In this document: piece by piece, positions 45,379 to 56,255 of the stretch | How the letters are laid out: every line of letters begins with the position of its first letter | Numbering within the stretch: position 1 is the first letter of the stretch | Assembly: GCF_001439845.1 (NCBI RefSeq) | Contig: NZ_JYLO01000005.1 | Coordinates: forward strand, 186,001-250,000 | Direction: 5' to 3' | Origin: Pseudomonas lactis | GTDB lineage: Bacteria > Pseudomonadota > Gammaproteobacteria > Pseudomonadales > Pseudomonadaceae | DNA: 64,000 nt | Notes under the pieces: model-generated | What the model saw: only the letters and a program-made list of their open reading frames with translations | Told to the model about the DNA's origin: nothing | Databases searched by the model: none | Program-made: the position numbers and the translations under genes

Positions 45379-46182
45379 TCACTGCGCGCTGCTTTCCTGC
45401 TGCTCAACGGCGTGTTCGGGGGCCGGTATGGGGGCCGTTTGCTCGTGCATCCGGCCATATTTAGCACTCAAGGTGGCATAGGCCGGCTCTTGCTTGAAGC
45501 GCTTGAGCTCGGCGGCAAAGCGTTGCACCAGCAGGTCCATGCCTGCGCCACGGCGTACCGCAAGAAATTGCTGCTGGCGACTGACCACCACCGACGCCTG
45601 GCTGACCTTACCTTCCAGGCCCAGCGCCTTGATCACGTAGTGCCCCACGCGTCGGTCAGTCACCACCATATCGACGCGCCCCAGCATGAGTTTGCCAAAA
45701 TTGGCCTCATGGCTGGGCGCAGGTTCACGCTCGAAGGTGTTGGACCCACTGAACGCGTCGCCATAGAGGTAGCCGGGGGAAACGCCAACTGTCAGGCCGC
45801 GCAGGTCGTCGAGGGTGGCGGCGGGGTGGGGGCGGTCGTTGGCATAGAACAAGACAAATTCGACTTCCGACAACGGCTCGCTGGGATAGAGCAGCAAGGC
45901 GTCGCGCTCCTGGCTGTGGAAAATATCCAGCGCGCCGTCGGCGTGGCCCTGCTCGAGCATCGCCAGGCAGCGCTTCCAGGGCAGGAACTGCCATTGCACC
46001 TGCACCCCCAGGCGCTGGAACACGATCAGGGTGGTTTCGTAATCCAGGCCGGCCATGGTGCCGTTGTCTTCGTAGACATAGGGCGCCCAGGGTTCGGTGA
46101 CAATGCGCAGCTTCTCGCCATGAGCGGCCAGGCTCAGGCAAGAAAACAGCACAGCGGTCAACAGCTTGAAGAGGACGGGCAT
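45379..46182 (-). CDS. Periplasmic solute-binding protein (family 3-like)
   Basis: 267 residues. Signal peptide to about 22 (SLAAHG), then LRIVTEPWAPYVYEDNGTMAGLDYE, the opening of family 3 solute-binding proteins, with DMVVTDRRVGHYVI in the second lobe. A short Gln/Glu-rich tail follows. Stand-alone; ligand unknown. Such orphan binding proteins in Pseudomonas can serve sensing or uptake. Confidence 0.85.
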   Translation of the reverse strand: MPVLFKLLTAVLFSCLSLAAHGEKLRIVTEPWAPYVYEDNGTMAGLDYETTLIVFQRLGVQVQWQFLPWKRCLAMLEQGHADGALDIFHSQERDALLLYPSEPLSEVEFVLFYANDRPHPAATLDDLRGLTVGVSPGYLYGDAFSGSNTFEREPAPSHEANFGKLMLGRVDMVVTDRRVGHYVIKALGLEGKVSQASVVVSRQQQFLAVRRGAGMDLLVQRFAAELKRFKQEPAYATLSAKYGRMHEQTAPIPAPEHAVEQQESSAQ

Positions 46183-46245
46183 ACCCTGAGGTTACGACGC
46201 TGCCCACAGAAAGAGAAGCTCTGGCACGCGCATTGGAGGGCGGTC

Positions 46246-47328
46246 TTACTTCGCGGGAGCGTTTAGCAGGTGTTCCTGGATCGCGGCGCGGCGCTCACCC
46301 AGAATCAAACGCACCACGGGGTTGGCGAACCAGTGTTCCAGCTGGTGGGCATCAAGCGGGCGCTTCTGGCGTTCTTCCTGGTTTTGTCGGGCCTTGTCCC
46401 ACCAGACCGGGCCGCACGCCTGGTCGAACTCGTTTTCGTGTTCGTAGCAGCCGTAAAGAATCTCGCGGATGAACTGTTGCTGATGCTTGGGCAGCAGCAG
46501 GGTGATCAGTTTGTACATCAAACGCTGCAAACGCGGCGGGCGCGGCAGGTGCGAGGAGACCTGGCGCGTATCGGCCAGGGCTTGCGCACTGGTGGGCGCG
46601 CTGGCGTGCTTGGCGATCCACGCCTTGACCTTGGCCCGGAACAGCTGTTTGCGGCTCCAGTAATGGTGGATCAGGTCCGGGCACTCGCGCACCTTCACGG
46701 TGCGGTAAGCGGCGATGGACAGGCAGAACTCTTCCAGGGTGTAGGCGCCCTGGGCATGGGGAAACAGTTCATCCATCAACTCGATGGAGCGGTCGAGGAT
46801 GTGCGCATCCTGTTGGGTCAGGCCCATGACACCGGAGTTGAGGGTCATCATGTCATCGTCAGCCACGCCCATGTCCAGCAGGCGCTGGCGCAGGGCGGTG
46901 TACAGGATGCTTTCGTGGTTGTCGCCGTACTTGGTGTAGAAGGCGTTGCACAACAAGGTGCCGGGCTGTACGCGTTCGAACAGGGCCATGGGCGAATGAT
47001 GGAAGAAAGTGTCGGTGTCGATCAGCAGCGCCACCGGGGATTCTTGCAGTACTTGGCGCAGCACCACGTGTTTGGTGCGAAAGTGATAGCCGTGAGGCTC
47101 GCTCCAGCGCTTGCGGGTGGCCTCGTCCAATGGGCGCACGCGCACCGGCAACAGGCGATAGGGCTCGGGGTTGTCGCTAAATACCTGGATGTCGATGTTC
47201 GCGTCCGGGGTGTCCTGCAGGAACGCCAGTGCGCTGGCGATGCTGAATACGGCTTCCTGATGGTAGGTGTCGGCGCCGAAGACCAGGTAGACCAGTTGCG
47301 GGCGGGACGTCGGGGGCACTGTATTCAT
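46246..47328 (-). CDS. Glycosyltransferase-like protein (GT-A fold)
   Basis: 360 residues. N-terminal YLVFGADTYHQEAVFSIAS resembles nucleotide-sugar binding starts; a DxD-type motif LLIDTDTFF (Asp104, Asp106) suggests a metal-dependent GT-A enzyme; NSGVMGLTQQD fits an acceptor-side loop. A basic C-terminal part follows. The specific family and substrate are not clear to me. Start at MNTVPP; the 12-residue upstream extension falls in the metF terminator region. Confidence 0.65.
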   Translation of the reverse strand: MNTVPPTSRPQLVYLVFGADTYHQEAVFSIASALAFLQDTPDANIDIQVFSDNPEPYRLLPVRVRPLDEATRKRWSEPHGYHFRTKHVVLRQVLQESPVALLIDTDTFFHHSPMALFERVQPGTLLCNAFYTKYGDNHESILYTALRQRLLDMGVADDDMMTLNSGVMGLTQQDAHILDRSIELMDELFPHAQGAYTLEEFCLSIAAYRTVKVRECPDLIHHYWSRKQLFRAKVKAWIAKHASAPTSAQALADTRQVSSHLPRPPRLQRLMYKLITLLLPKHQQQFIREILYGCYEHENEFDQACGPVWWDKARQNQEERQKRPLDAHQLEHWFANPVVRLILGERRAAIQEHLLNAPAK

Positions 47329-47362
47329 GGACTGCGGGGTTCCGTGGGTAACGTAAAACGAC

Positions 47363-47388
47363 AAAGGCCCTCGTCAGAACGAGGGCCT
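47363..47388 (-). terminator. Terminator after metF
   Basis: AAGGCCCTCG/CGAGGGCCTT stem with a 6-base loop, followed on the minus strand by TTTGTCGTTTT. It separates metF from the glycosyltransferase-like gene. Confidence 0.85.
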
Positions 47389-47407
47389 TGGTACAACTGG
47401 TCAAGCG

Positions 47408-48253
47408 TTAACGTGGCAGCTTGAGGTTGTTCCAGATGGCAAGGCTGGGTTCAGCCTGGTTCAGGGTATAGAAATGCAACCCTGGTGCACCACCTTGCAA
47501 CAATTGCTCACACATCTCGGTGATGACCTGCTCGCCGAACGCCTGGATGCTTTTGACGTCATCGCCATAGGCTTCCAGTTGCTTGCGCACCCAGCGTGGG
47601 ATCTCGGCGCCGCAGGCGTCGGAGAAGCGCGCCAGCTTGCTGTAGTTGGTGATGGGCATGATGCCCGGCACGATGGGGATGTTCACGCCCATCGCCCGTA
47701 CACGCTCGACGAAGTAGAAGTAGCTGTCGGCGTTGAAGAAGTACTGGGTGATTGCGCTGTCGGCGCCGGCATTGGCCTTGCGCACGAAATTCTGCAAATC
47801 GTCTTCGAAATTGCGCGCCTGGGGGTGCATCTCCGGATAAGCGGCCACTTCGATATGGAAGTGATCACCACTTTCTTCGCGGATGAAACTCACCAGGTCG
47901 TTGGCGTAGCGCAGCTCTCCGCTGGCCATGCCCATACCCGATGGCAGGTCGCCACGCAGCGCAACGATGCGCTTGATGCCGGCGGCTTTGTATTGGGTCA
48001 GCAGGCTACGCAGGTCGGCCTTGCTGTCGCCCACGCACGACAAGTGCGGAGCGGCTGGAACTTTGACTTCACTTTCCAGCTGCAACACGGTGTTGATCGT
48101 GCGGTCACGGGTCGAACCGCCAGCGCCGTAGGTGCAGGAGAAGAAATCAGGGCTGAAGCTGGCCAACTGCTTGGCAGTGGTCATCAGTTTTTCATGCCCA
48201 GCATCGGTCTTGGTCGGGAAGAACTCGAAGCTGTAGCGACGGTCTTGGGACAT
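47408..48253 (-). CDS. metF: 5,10-methylenetetrahydrofolate reductase MetF
   Basis: 281 residues, FAD-dependent TIM barrel making 5-methyl-THF for methionine synthase. Typical start RRYSFEFFPTKTDAG; FAD/NADH-site motifs RIVALRGDLP and ADSAITQYFFN; PGIMPITNY. Downstream of ahcY on the same strand, with a REPIN between, as in other pseudomonads. Confidence 0.96.
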   Translation of the reverse strand: MSQDRRYSFEFFPTKTDAGHEKLMTTAKQLASFSPDFFSCTYGAGGSTRDRTINTVLQLESEVKVPAAPHLSCVGDSKADLRSLLTQYKAAGIKRIVALRGDLPSGMGMASGELRYANDLVSFIREESGDHFHIEVAAYPEMHPQARNFEDDLQNFVRKANAGADSAITQYFFNADSYFYFVERVRAMGVNIPIVPGIMPITNYSKLARFSDACGAEIPRWVRKQLEAYGDDVKSIQAFGEQVITEMCEQLLQGGAPGLHFYTLNQAEPSLAIWNNLKLPR

Positions 48254-48302
48254 GGTAATAACCCTATGAAACTTGGATACCGGAAGTCATGCACCGATTT
48301 AA

Positions 48303-48393
48303 TGTGGGAGCGGGCTTGCTCGCGAAAGGGGCGTGTCAGTCACCCTATACATCAACTGACACACCGCATTCGCGAGCAAGCCCGCTTCCACAC
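48303..48393. repeat. REPIN, 'GTGGGAGCGGGCTTGCTCGCG' type
   Basis: Inverted arms TGTGGGAGCGGGCTTGCTCG and its complement, between ahcY and metF. Confidence 0.85.
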
Positions 48394-48425
48394 AAGCCCT
48401 CTGCGGCAAGGAGAGGGCCGGTTAC

Positions 48426-50093
<1,668 letters not shown>

Positions 50094-50161
50094 TCATAGA
50101 GCTTGGGCCCTGGCTCTGCCATGATGTTGCCCATCATTTGGCAAGACGCTTTGGAGTGATC

Positions 50162-50566
50162 ATGAACTTCCACACCCGCAAATGGGTAAAACCCGAAGAC
50201 CTCAACCCCAACGGCACCCTGTTCGGCGGCAGCTTGCTGCGCTGGATCGACGAAGAAGCGGCGATCTACGCGATTGTCCAACTCGGCAACCAGCGCGTGG
50301 TCACCAAGTACATCTCGGAAATCAACTTTGTCAGCGCCTCGCGCCAGGGCGACATCATCGAACTGGGCATCACCGCCACCGAGTTCGGCCGCACCTCCAT
50401 CACCCTGACCTGTGAAGTGCGCAACAAGATCACGCGCAAAAGCATCCTGACCGTGGAAAAAATGGTCTTCGTCAACCTGGGCGAAGACGGATTGCCAGCG
50501 CCCCACGGTCGCACCGAGATCAAGTACGTGAAGGACCAGTTCAAGGACGACAGTCTTCCCGAGTAA
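50162..50566 (+). CDS. Acyl-CoA thioesterase (YciA/BACH-type hotdog)
   Basis: 134 residues, a single hotdog domain. Catalytic-loop motif NPNGTLFGGSLLRWIDEEAAI near residues 16-36, as in YciA-type acyl-CoA thioesterases. Start at MNFHTRK with GGAG upstream; the frame is open 24 bp earlier. Divergent from ahcY. Confidence 0.9.
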   Translation: MNFHTRKWVKPEDLNPNGTLFGGSLLRWIDEEAAIYAIVQLGNQRVVTKYISEINFVSASRQGDIIELGITATEFGRTSITLTCEVRNKITRKSILTVEKMVFVNLGEDGLPAPHGRTEIKYVKDQFKDDSLPE

Positions 50567-50616
50567 CACCTACGTGGCGTGATTTGCTTTACCAAATCAT
50601 TCCACATGGATCTATC

Positions 50617-50663
50617 CGAGGCTCTCTCATCACTCAGGCCTACACCCTGTAGAGAGAGCCTCG
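50617..50663 (+). promoter_or_regulatory. Inverted repeat covering the ribosome-binding region of the ExoU-like gene
   Basis: CGAGGCTCTCTC (50617-50628) and GAGAGAGCCTCG (50652-50663) are a perfect 12-bp inverted repeat ending 3 bp before the ATG. The purine run GAGAGAG is the only Shine-Dalgarno-like sequence, so the hairpin would hide it and reduce translation unless opened. Confidence 0.65.
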
Positions 50664-50666
50664 TGT

Positions 50667-52568
50667 ATGAAAGTCTCCAGTTCTGTTGTACAGAATCAGC
50701 CCCCTCAGCCTCAGACCACCGGCCAGGACGTAAAGACGCCTTTGGTCAAAGGTGTGGGCGAGCGCAACCTGAGTATTTATCGTCACAGTGACGGGCGGGT
50801 GGAGGTGGTGCTGTCACCGCCGCCGCCCGCTCACCTGGTACTCAGTGGCGGTGGCGCCAAGGGCATCGCCTTTCCAGGGATGGTGCAGGCGCTTGAAGAG
50901 GCCGACAAACTCAAAGGCGTCAAAGGGGTTTCCGGCTCTTCTGCCGGCGCGATTTCGGCAGCGCTACTCGCCAGCGGCATGGATGCCAAGGCCTTCACGC
51001 AACTGTCGAATAACCTTGACCTGCCCAGCCTGCTCAATAGCAAAGACCCGGTCCCGGCGTGGTTGCAGGAGGCCAGTTCCCAGATCGGCAAATTCGTCGG
51101 GAAAGTGCCAGGGCCGGCGGGTAATATCTCTCAACTGCTGCTGACGTTGCTGCCGCGCCTGCAAACCGAGGGGCAGCCGCTGGAAGACTTGATTCGTAAT
51201 GAATCACGTAAGTCTGTTCTGGCCCATATCGCGGGTATGCCCGCAGCCAACCGCCCCCCGGAAGTCACCGCAATTGCCGAACGGCTCAACGCTGGCGGTG
51301 GCCCCACTTTTCGCGACTTGGAGATCTTGAGCCGGCATATTCCGGCGATCAAGCAACTGAACATCACCGGCACGGGCATGTTCGACGGTCGCCCGCAGTT
51401 GGTGGTGTTCAATGCCAGCCTCACACCGGATATGGATATCGCCCGCGCCGCGCTTATTTCGGGGGCGCTGCCTGGGTTGTTCAAGAGCCCTTCCGAACAG
51501 GGCCACGGGTTTCAGGCTGCTTCAGAGGTCACGGCGTTTCAGGACGGCGGGTTGCTCCTCAATACCCCGGCGCCAGGCATTATTGAACGTTCTTTCCCGG
51601 AAAGCCCCCTGAACAAGGACGAGGCCCTGATCGTCAAGTTCGAGTCTGACAAACCATCGGCGCCCCCCCAAAGCGGTGGTTTTTTCAGCTATCTGACTGA
51701 CACGTTCACCGGCACGCCACACACCGCCGCTGAAAGCTATCAGGATGACCGGCTCAAAGCGTATTCGGAGCAAACCGTAACGCTGCCGTTGAACTCCGAT
51801 AAAGGCGACTATCGCGGCCTGCTCGGTGGCACCGTCAACTTCACCATGACCTGCGAGCAGAAACAGCATTTGCAGGCCCAGGCCCGCCAGGCGGTGTCAG
51901 GGCATCTGCAAAAACGTGAGCTGGAGCGTGAGCGCCATGAATTCCCCTCGCTGAACGATGCCGTGATGGCGATGGATGAGCACCTGCTCGCCAGCGTGCA
52001 GGACGAACTGCAGAAGGACCCGGCCGGCGCCGAGGCGTTGCGTTTTCGCAAAGACGCACAACAGGCGTTAAAGGCGTTGGACCGTGCGATTGCCGAAGCG
52101 AATCAATCCGATACGTCGCTGGTGATTACGCCAAAGATAGCCTCGGCGCTGCGCAATCTGGACGCCCTCGCCCGTAGACCCGAGGATATCGACTGGCTGG
52201 GCAAGCGCCTGAATGCGCCAGGCCAGCGTAATTTTCAGCAACTGCTGCAGGTGGGCAATGGCTCTGGCCTGTCCAAGGTGTTGAGCCGCGCCGTCACTGA
52301 AATGCAAAAACGCGATATCGGGGTGAAGGCAGCGAATTTTATCCGCGAAGTCATTTATCCCTCGCTATACCGCCCTGGTCAGCCGTCTGCCAACGTTGAG
52401 TTACTGCAACGCGCGGTGCGTGATTTGGGCGAGGCGACGACGCCGCAAGAGTTCAATCGTGTGCTTGATGGCATCGTCAAACACTACCGGGCGCGCAATA
52501 AACCGTGGGGTAAACCCTTGAGCTCTACCACCGTGGAGCAGGCCAAGGCTTGGCGTATTCCGGTTTAG
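50667..52568 (+). CDS. ExoU-like patatin phospholipase A2 (type III effector homologue)
   Basis: 633 residues, similar to P. aeruginosa ExoU along its length. Oxyanion motif GGGAKG at 61-66, nucleophile Ser92 in GSSAG, and catalytic Asp293 in DGG; these match ExoU Ser142 and Asp344. Shared stretches include LNITGTGMFDGRPQLVVFNAS and, in the C-terminal membrane-localisation part, YPSLYRPGQP and GKPLSSTTVEQAKAWR. ExoU is injected into eukaryotic cells and activated by ubiquitin. The N-terminus before the patatin core is about 50 residues shorter than in ExoU. No SpcU-like chaperone or secretion genes are in the window. Confidence 0.9.
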   Translation: MKVSSSVVQNQPPQPQTTGQDVKTPLVKGVGERNLSIYRHSDGRVEVVLSPPPPAHLVLSGGGAKGIAFPGMVQALEEADKLKGVKGVSGSSAGAISAALLASGMDAKAFTQLSNNLDLPSLLNSKDPVPAWLQEASSQIGKFVGKVPGPAGNISQLLLTLLPRLQTEGQPLEDLIRNESRKSVLAHIAGMPAANRPPEVTAIAERLNAGGGPTFRDLEILSRHIPAIKQLNITGTGMFDGRPQLVVFNASLTPDMDIARAALISGALPGLFKSPSEQGHGFQAASEVTAFQDGGLLLNTPAPGIIERSFPESPLNKDEALIVKFESDKPSAPPQSGGFFSYLTDTFTGTPHTAAESYQDDRLKAYSEQTVTLPLNSDKGDYRGLLGGTVNFTMTCEQKQHLQAQARQAVSGHLQKRELERERHEFPSLNDAVMAMDEHLLASVQDELQKDPAGAEALRFRKDAQQALKALDRAIAEANQSDTSLVITPKIASALRNLDALARRPEDIDWLGKRLNAPGQRNFQQLLQVGNGSGLSKVLSRAVTEMQKRDIGVKAANFIREVIYPSLYRPGQPSANVELLQRAVRDLGEATTPQEFNRVLDGIVKHYRARNKPWGKPLSSTTVEQAKAWRIPV

Positions 52569-52639
52569 TTGCGGTGCCACTGAACAGCCATCGTCGCGGC
52601 GTGTCGTAGCTACAGGCACCCCTTGGACTCTGGTACATC

Positions 52640-53530
52640 ATGGCCACTCAAGCAGACGGCAAGACCCCCAACCTGTCGCAGGAAGAGCAGCAGGACGTTG
52701 ATGACAACCAGCCGCCGCGCGCGGCTGTATTACACGAAATTATCCGCACCCAAGGCGACCAGGAGCTGGAACGCAGTGTGGCCGCGCTGTGGTGGTCGGC
52801 GCTGGCCGCCGGCTTGACCATGGGCCTGTCGCTGATGGGCATGGGCCTGCTCAATTCGCGCCTGCCGGATGGTGAGGAATTCAAGGTGATCGCCAGCTTT
52901 GGCTATTGCGCAGGCTTTCTCGCGGTGATTCTTGCCCGTCAGCAGTTGTTTACCGAGAACACCCTGACCGCTGTGCTGCCGGTGATGAGCAAGCCGACCC
53001 TGGCCAATGCCGCGCGCTTGTTGCGGCTGTGGACGGTGGTGCTGGTGGGCAACCTGTGTGGCACCTTGCTGGTGGCCTACGTAATGCTGCACCTGCCGAT
53101 CTTCGATACCAAGACCGACCTGGCCTTCCTCGAGATCGGGCGCAAGGTCATGGAGAACGACCCCGCGCAGATGTTCGCCAAGGGCATTGTCTCCGGTTGG
53201 ATGATCGCCACCATGGTCTGGATGATTCCGTCGATGGAGAGCGCCAAGCTGTGGATCATCATTCTGATCACCTACTTCATGGCACTGGGCGACTTCACCC
53301 ATATCGTCGTCGGTTCAGCGGAAGTGTCCTACCTGGTGTTTGCCGGCGAGTTGCCGTGGAAGGATTTCTGGCTGGTCTTCGCCGGGCCGACCCTGGCGGG
53401 CAATATCATCGGCGGTAGTTTCATCTTTGCGTTGATCAGCCATGCGCAGGTTCGCAGCGAGGCGTCCGTGCCCGCTGTTGCTCAACCTCATACGCGGGCC
53501 AAGCTCCGTCAGGATAAGGACAAAGCCTGA
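52640..53530 (+). CDS. Formate/nitrite transporter family protein
   Basis: 296 residues; an N-terminal hydrophilic segment of about 40 residues then six membrane helices of the FNT pentameric channel fold (GYCAGFLAVILARQQLFTENTL near 95 and GDFTHIVVGSAEVSY near 220). The closest style is the YfdC-like subgroup; the substrate is unknown. Convergent with the next gene, only 19 bp apart. Confidence 0.85.
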   Translation: MATQADGKTPNLSQEEQQDVDDNQPPRAAVLHEIIRTQGDQELERSVAALWWSALAAGLTMGLSLMGMGLLNSRLPDGEEFKVIASFGYCAGFLAVILARQQLFTENTLTAVLPVMSKPTLANAARLLRLWTVVLVGNLCGTLLVAYVMLHLPIFDTKTDLAFLEIGRKVMENDPAQMFAKGIVSGWMIATMVWMIPSMESAKLWIIILITYFMALGDFTHIVVGSAEVSYLVFAGELPWKDFWLVFAGPTLAGNIIGGSFIFALISHAQVRSEASVPAVAQPHTRAKLRQDKDKA

Positions 53531-53549
53531 CATCACCCTGGCTGCCGCG

Positions 53550-54839
53550 TCAGGCCTTGAAAGGCACGCTGGGAGGTTCGGAGGCCGGCGTGCTGTCGGG
53601 TGCCCTGAGCTGGCCTTCCCAGCGTGCGATCACCAAGGGTGCCAATGCGTTGCCCAGTACGTTCAATGCGGTGACGGGCATATCCATCAGCCGATAGATG
53701 CCTGCGATGATCGCCACGCCTTCCACCGGCAGCCCTGCGGCGGTCAAGGTCGCGGTCAGGATGATGAACATGAAACCTGGCACGCCTGCCGCGCCCTTTG
53801 ATGTCAGCACCATGATCAAGACCAGCATGCCTTGATCTGCCAGGCTCAAGTCGATGCCATACGCCTGGGCGATGAACAGCGTGCCCAGTGCGGCAAACAG
53901 CGATGCCCCATCCAGATTGAACGAGTACCCCAGCGGGATCACCATGCTGGTAATGGGCCGTGGCGCGCCATAACGCTCCATCTTCTCGATCAGTTGAGGC
54001 ATGACCGTCGCCGAGGCGGCGCTGCTGAAGGCCAGTAACAGTTCACTGCGTATTTCCCGCAGCAGGTGAAAAAAGCCGACGCCGGCCAAGCGTGCCACTG
54101 CCCCCAATACACACAGGGCAAACAAGAGCACCGCGACATAGGTGGTGCCGATCAGTTTGGCCAGCGGCAGCAACGCGCTGATGCCAAAGCTGGCGACGGT
54201 GACCGCGATCAAGCCGAAAATACCTATCGGCGAGTAGTGCATAACCAGGTGGGTGACTTTGAACATGGTGTCGGAGACGCCCTGCATCACGCTGATCAAC
54301 GGCGCTTTGCGTTCCTCGGGCAACAACGACAAGGCACAACCGAACAGAATCGCGAAAAACAGCACCGAGAGCAGCTTGCCCTGCGACATGGCCAGGACGA
54401 TGTTGTCCGGCACGATTGCCAGCAGTAACTGGCCCAGGTTCTGCGGGCTGCCGCTGGAGGCCAGCCCCGTGGCCGGTGCCTGCAGCGTGCTGCCGAATTC
54501 GGCGCCCGAGCCCGGCTGCACCACATTGCCAACCAGCAGGCCGAAGACGATGGCAATACTGGTGATGGTGAAGAAGTACACGAAGGTCTTCAGGCCGACG
54601 CGACCCAGGGCGGCCGGGTTGCCCATGCCGGCGATGCCGACGGTCATGCAGGCGAAGACGAGCGGCACGACGATCATCTTCATCAGCTTGATGAACAGGT
54701 CGCCCGCTGGTTGCAGCAGGTTGTCGATGAACCAGGCTTTTTGCTCGGGAAATTGGTTGAGCAGGATGCCGACGATTATCCCGGCAACCAGGCCGATCAT
54801 AATGCGGGTGATGAGGCTGGTGGGTTTTCTGACGGTCAT
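53550..54839 (-). CDS. Dicarboxylate/amino acid:cation symporter (DAACS family)
   Basis: 429 residues of the GltP/DctA fold, eight membrane helices and two re-entrant loops. The serine-rich loop FSSAASATVMPQ and the ion/substrate motif SFNLDGASL are present; the C-terminal loop contains LTSKGAAGVPG. Substrate is probably an acidic amino acid or C4-dicarboxylate. 34 bp after a VOC gene on the same strand, likely one operon. Confidence 0.92.
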   Translation of the reverse strand: MTVRKPTSLITRIMIGLVAGIIVGILLNQFPEQKAWFIDNLLQPAGDLFIKLMKMIVVPLVFACMTVGIAGMGNPAALGRVGLKTFVYFFTITSIAIVFGLLVGNVVQPGSGAEFGSTLQAPATGLASSGSPQNLGQLLLAIVPDNIVLAMSQGKLLSVLFFAILFGCALSLLPEERKAPLISVMQGVSDTMFKVTHLVMHYSPIGIFGLIAVTVASFGISALLPLAKLIGTTYVAVLLFALCVLGAVARLAGVGFFHLLREIRSELLLAFSSAASATVMPQLIEKMERYGAPRPITSMVIPLGYSFNLDGASLFAALGTLFIAQAYGIDLSLADQGMLVLIMVLTSKGAAGVPGFMFIILTATLTAAGLPVEGVAIIAGIYRLMDMPVTALNVLGNALAPLVIARWEGQLRAPDSTPASEPPSVPFKA

Positions 54840-54873
54840 GGGGGTGGCCCTTATTGTTGTGGTTGTCAGGGAT

Positions 54874-55287
54874 TTACTGCGCGAACAATCCTTCGAAGTG
54901 CTTGAACCCTTTCACCTCGATGGGATTACCGCTGGGGTCGAGGAAAAACATCGTGCGCTGCTCGCCTGGTTCGCCGGCAAAGCGGGTCACGGGTGGGATC
55001 TCGAAGCGTGTGCCCAGGCGGGTGAGGCGTTCGGCAAGCGTTAACCACTCATCAAGTGGCAGCACCACGCCCAGGTGCGGCATCAGTACCTGGTGCTCAC
55101 CGACCAGGCCGGTACGTGTAGTTGGGAAGGGCGTACCCAGGTGCAGTGAAAGTTGATTGCCGAAAAAGTCGAAGTCGATCCAGGTCGCGCTGCACCGGCC
55201 CTCGGTGCAACCCAAAACATCTCGATAAAAAATGCGCGCCTCGTCTAAGTCATAAACATGGTATGCAGCGTGGAAGGGTCTGTTCAT
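54874..55287 (-). CDS. VOC family (glyoxalase/dioxygenase-like) protein
   Basis: 137 residues with paired beta-alpha-beta modules: HAAYHVYDLDEARIFYRDVLGC at the N-terminus and FFLDPSGNPIEVKGF at the C-terminus, including the usual His and Glu metal ligands. Reaction unknown. First gene of the VOC-symporter pair, divergent from the LysR at 55380. Confidence 0.88.
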   Translation of the reverse strand: MNRPFHAAYHVYDLDEARIFYRDVLGCTEGRCSATWIDFDFFGNQLSLHLGTPFPTTRTGLVGEHQVLMPHLGVVLPLDEWLTLAERLTRLGTRFEIPPVTRFAGEPGEQRTMFFLDPSGNPIEVKGFKHFEGLFAQ

Positions 55288-55379
55288 GGCTGGCTCTCCA
55301 GATGGGGAGCTGTCAGGTTAAACAGGCGGTGCCGCCAGGGTAAAACGGGTTTGCCTTGGTCTGAGCGAAAGGAAAACTT

Positions 55380-56255
55380 ATGGATGTTCGATTCCTGAGG
55401 AGCCTGGTCGCTGTCATTGAAACCGGGTCTATAGCCGCTGCTGCACGGCGTGAAAACCGCAGTGCGGCGGCGATCAGCCAGCGGGTCAAGGCGCTTGAGC
55501 GCACGCTGGGTTGTACGTTGCTCATGCGCACCGCACATGCCGCGTGGCCTTCGGACCAATGCTTGCTGCTTTTGCCCAGAATCCAGGCCGTCATTGAACA
55601 GGCGCGCCAGTTGCAGGAGCACCTGAGCCAGGACGAGTTATCGGGGGAGATTAACATTGGGGCCATTTCCACGGCGCTGACCGGCGTCTTGCCCGGACTG
55701 ATCGAGCGGCTGACAGTGTCGGCACCCAAGCTGAGGCTGAAGATCACACCCGGCGATTCCAGAAGTCTCTATGAGAAGTTGCTCAACCAGGAATTGGATG
55801 CAGCGATACTGGTGCGACCGCCGTTTCAACCGCCCAAAGCCTTGTCGATGGCTTTGCTGCGTGCCGAACCCTTGATTCTGATTGCGCCCGCCGAGTGGGG
55901 GGTGCAGTCACTGGCAGCCTTGTTAGGCGAACGCCCGTTTATCCGCTATGACGCTCGCTCCTGGGGTGGGCAGATCGCCCAGCGTTTTCTCGATGAACAG
56001 TCCTTCGAGCCCGAGGTGTTATGTGAGCTGGATGCGCTGGAAACTATCCTGATGCTGGTCGCCCAGGGGATGGGGGTATCGCTGGTGCCGCAGTGGGCGG
56101 GCATGCCCTGCAACGGCATCCGTGTGTTACCGGCCGGCGACCGGCTGTGCTATGCACGCGAGATGGTGGTCATGTACAGCTCGACACCGCGCCGCCCGTT
56201 GGCGATGCGGCATCTGCTTGAAGTGTTGCGCGGCGCGGTTACTGCGGCGCAGTGA
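55380..56255 (+). CDS. LysR-family transcriptional regulator
   Basis: 291 residues; helix-turn-helix SLVAVIETGSIAAAARRENRSAAAISQRV at about 7-35, then a binding domain. AAAGGAAAA ribosome-binding region. Its divergent position suggests control of the VOC and DAACS genes. Its 3' end overlaps the convergent antiporter gene by 17 bp. Confidence 0.88.
   Translation: MDVRFLRSLVAVIETGSIAAAARRENRSAAAISQRVKALERTLGCTLLMRTAHAAWPSDQCLLLLPRIQAVIEQARQLQEHLSQDELSGEINIGAISTALTGVLPGLIERLTVSAPKLRLKITPGDSRSLYEKLLNQELDAAILVRPPFQPPKALSMALLRAEPLILIAPAEWGVQSLAALLGERPFIRYDARSWGGQIAQRFLDEQSFEPEVLCELDALETILMLVAQGMGVSLVPQWAGMPCNGIRVLPAGDRLCYAREMVVMYSSTPRRPLAMRHLLEVLRGAVTAAQ

Noticed and set aside
45170..45382. 70-codon frame in the rhlE leader
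   Set aside because: GC-rich leader sequence, no domain or good ribosome-binding site; more likely RNA. Kept only as a note in the leader entry.
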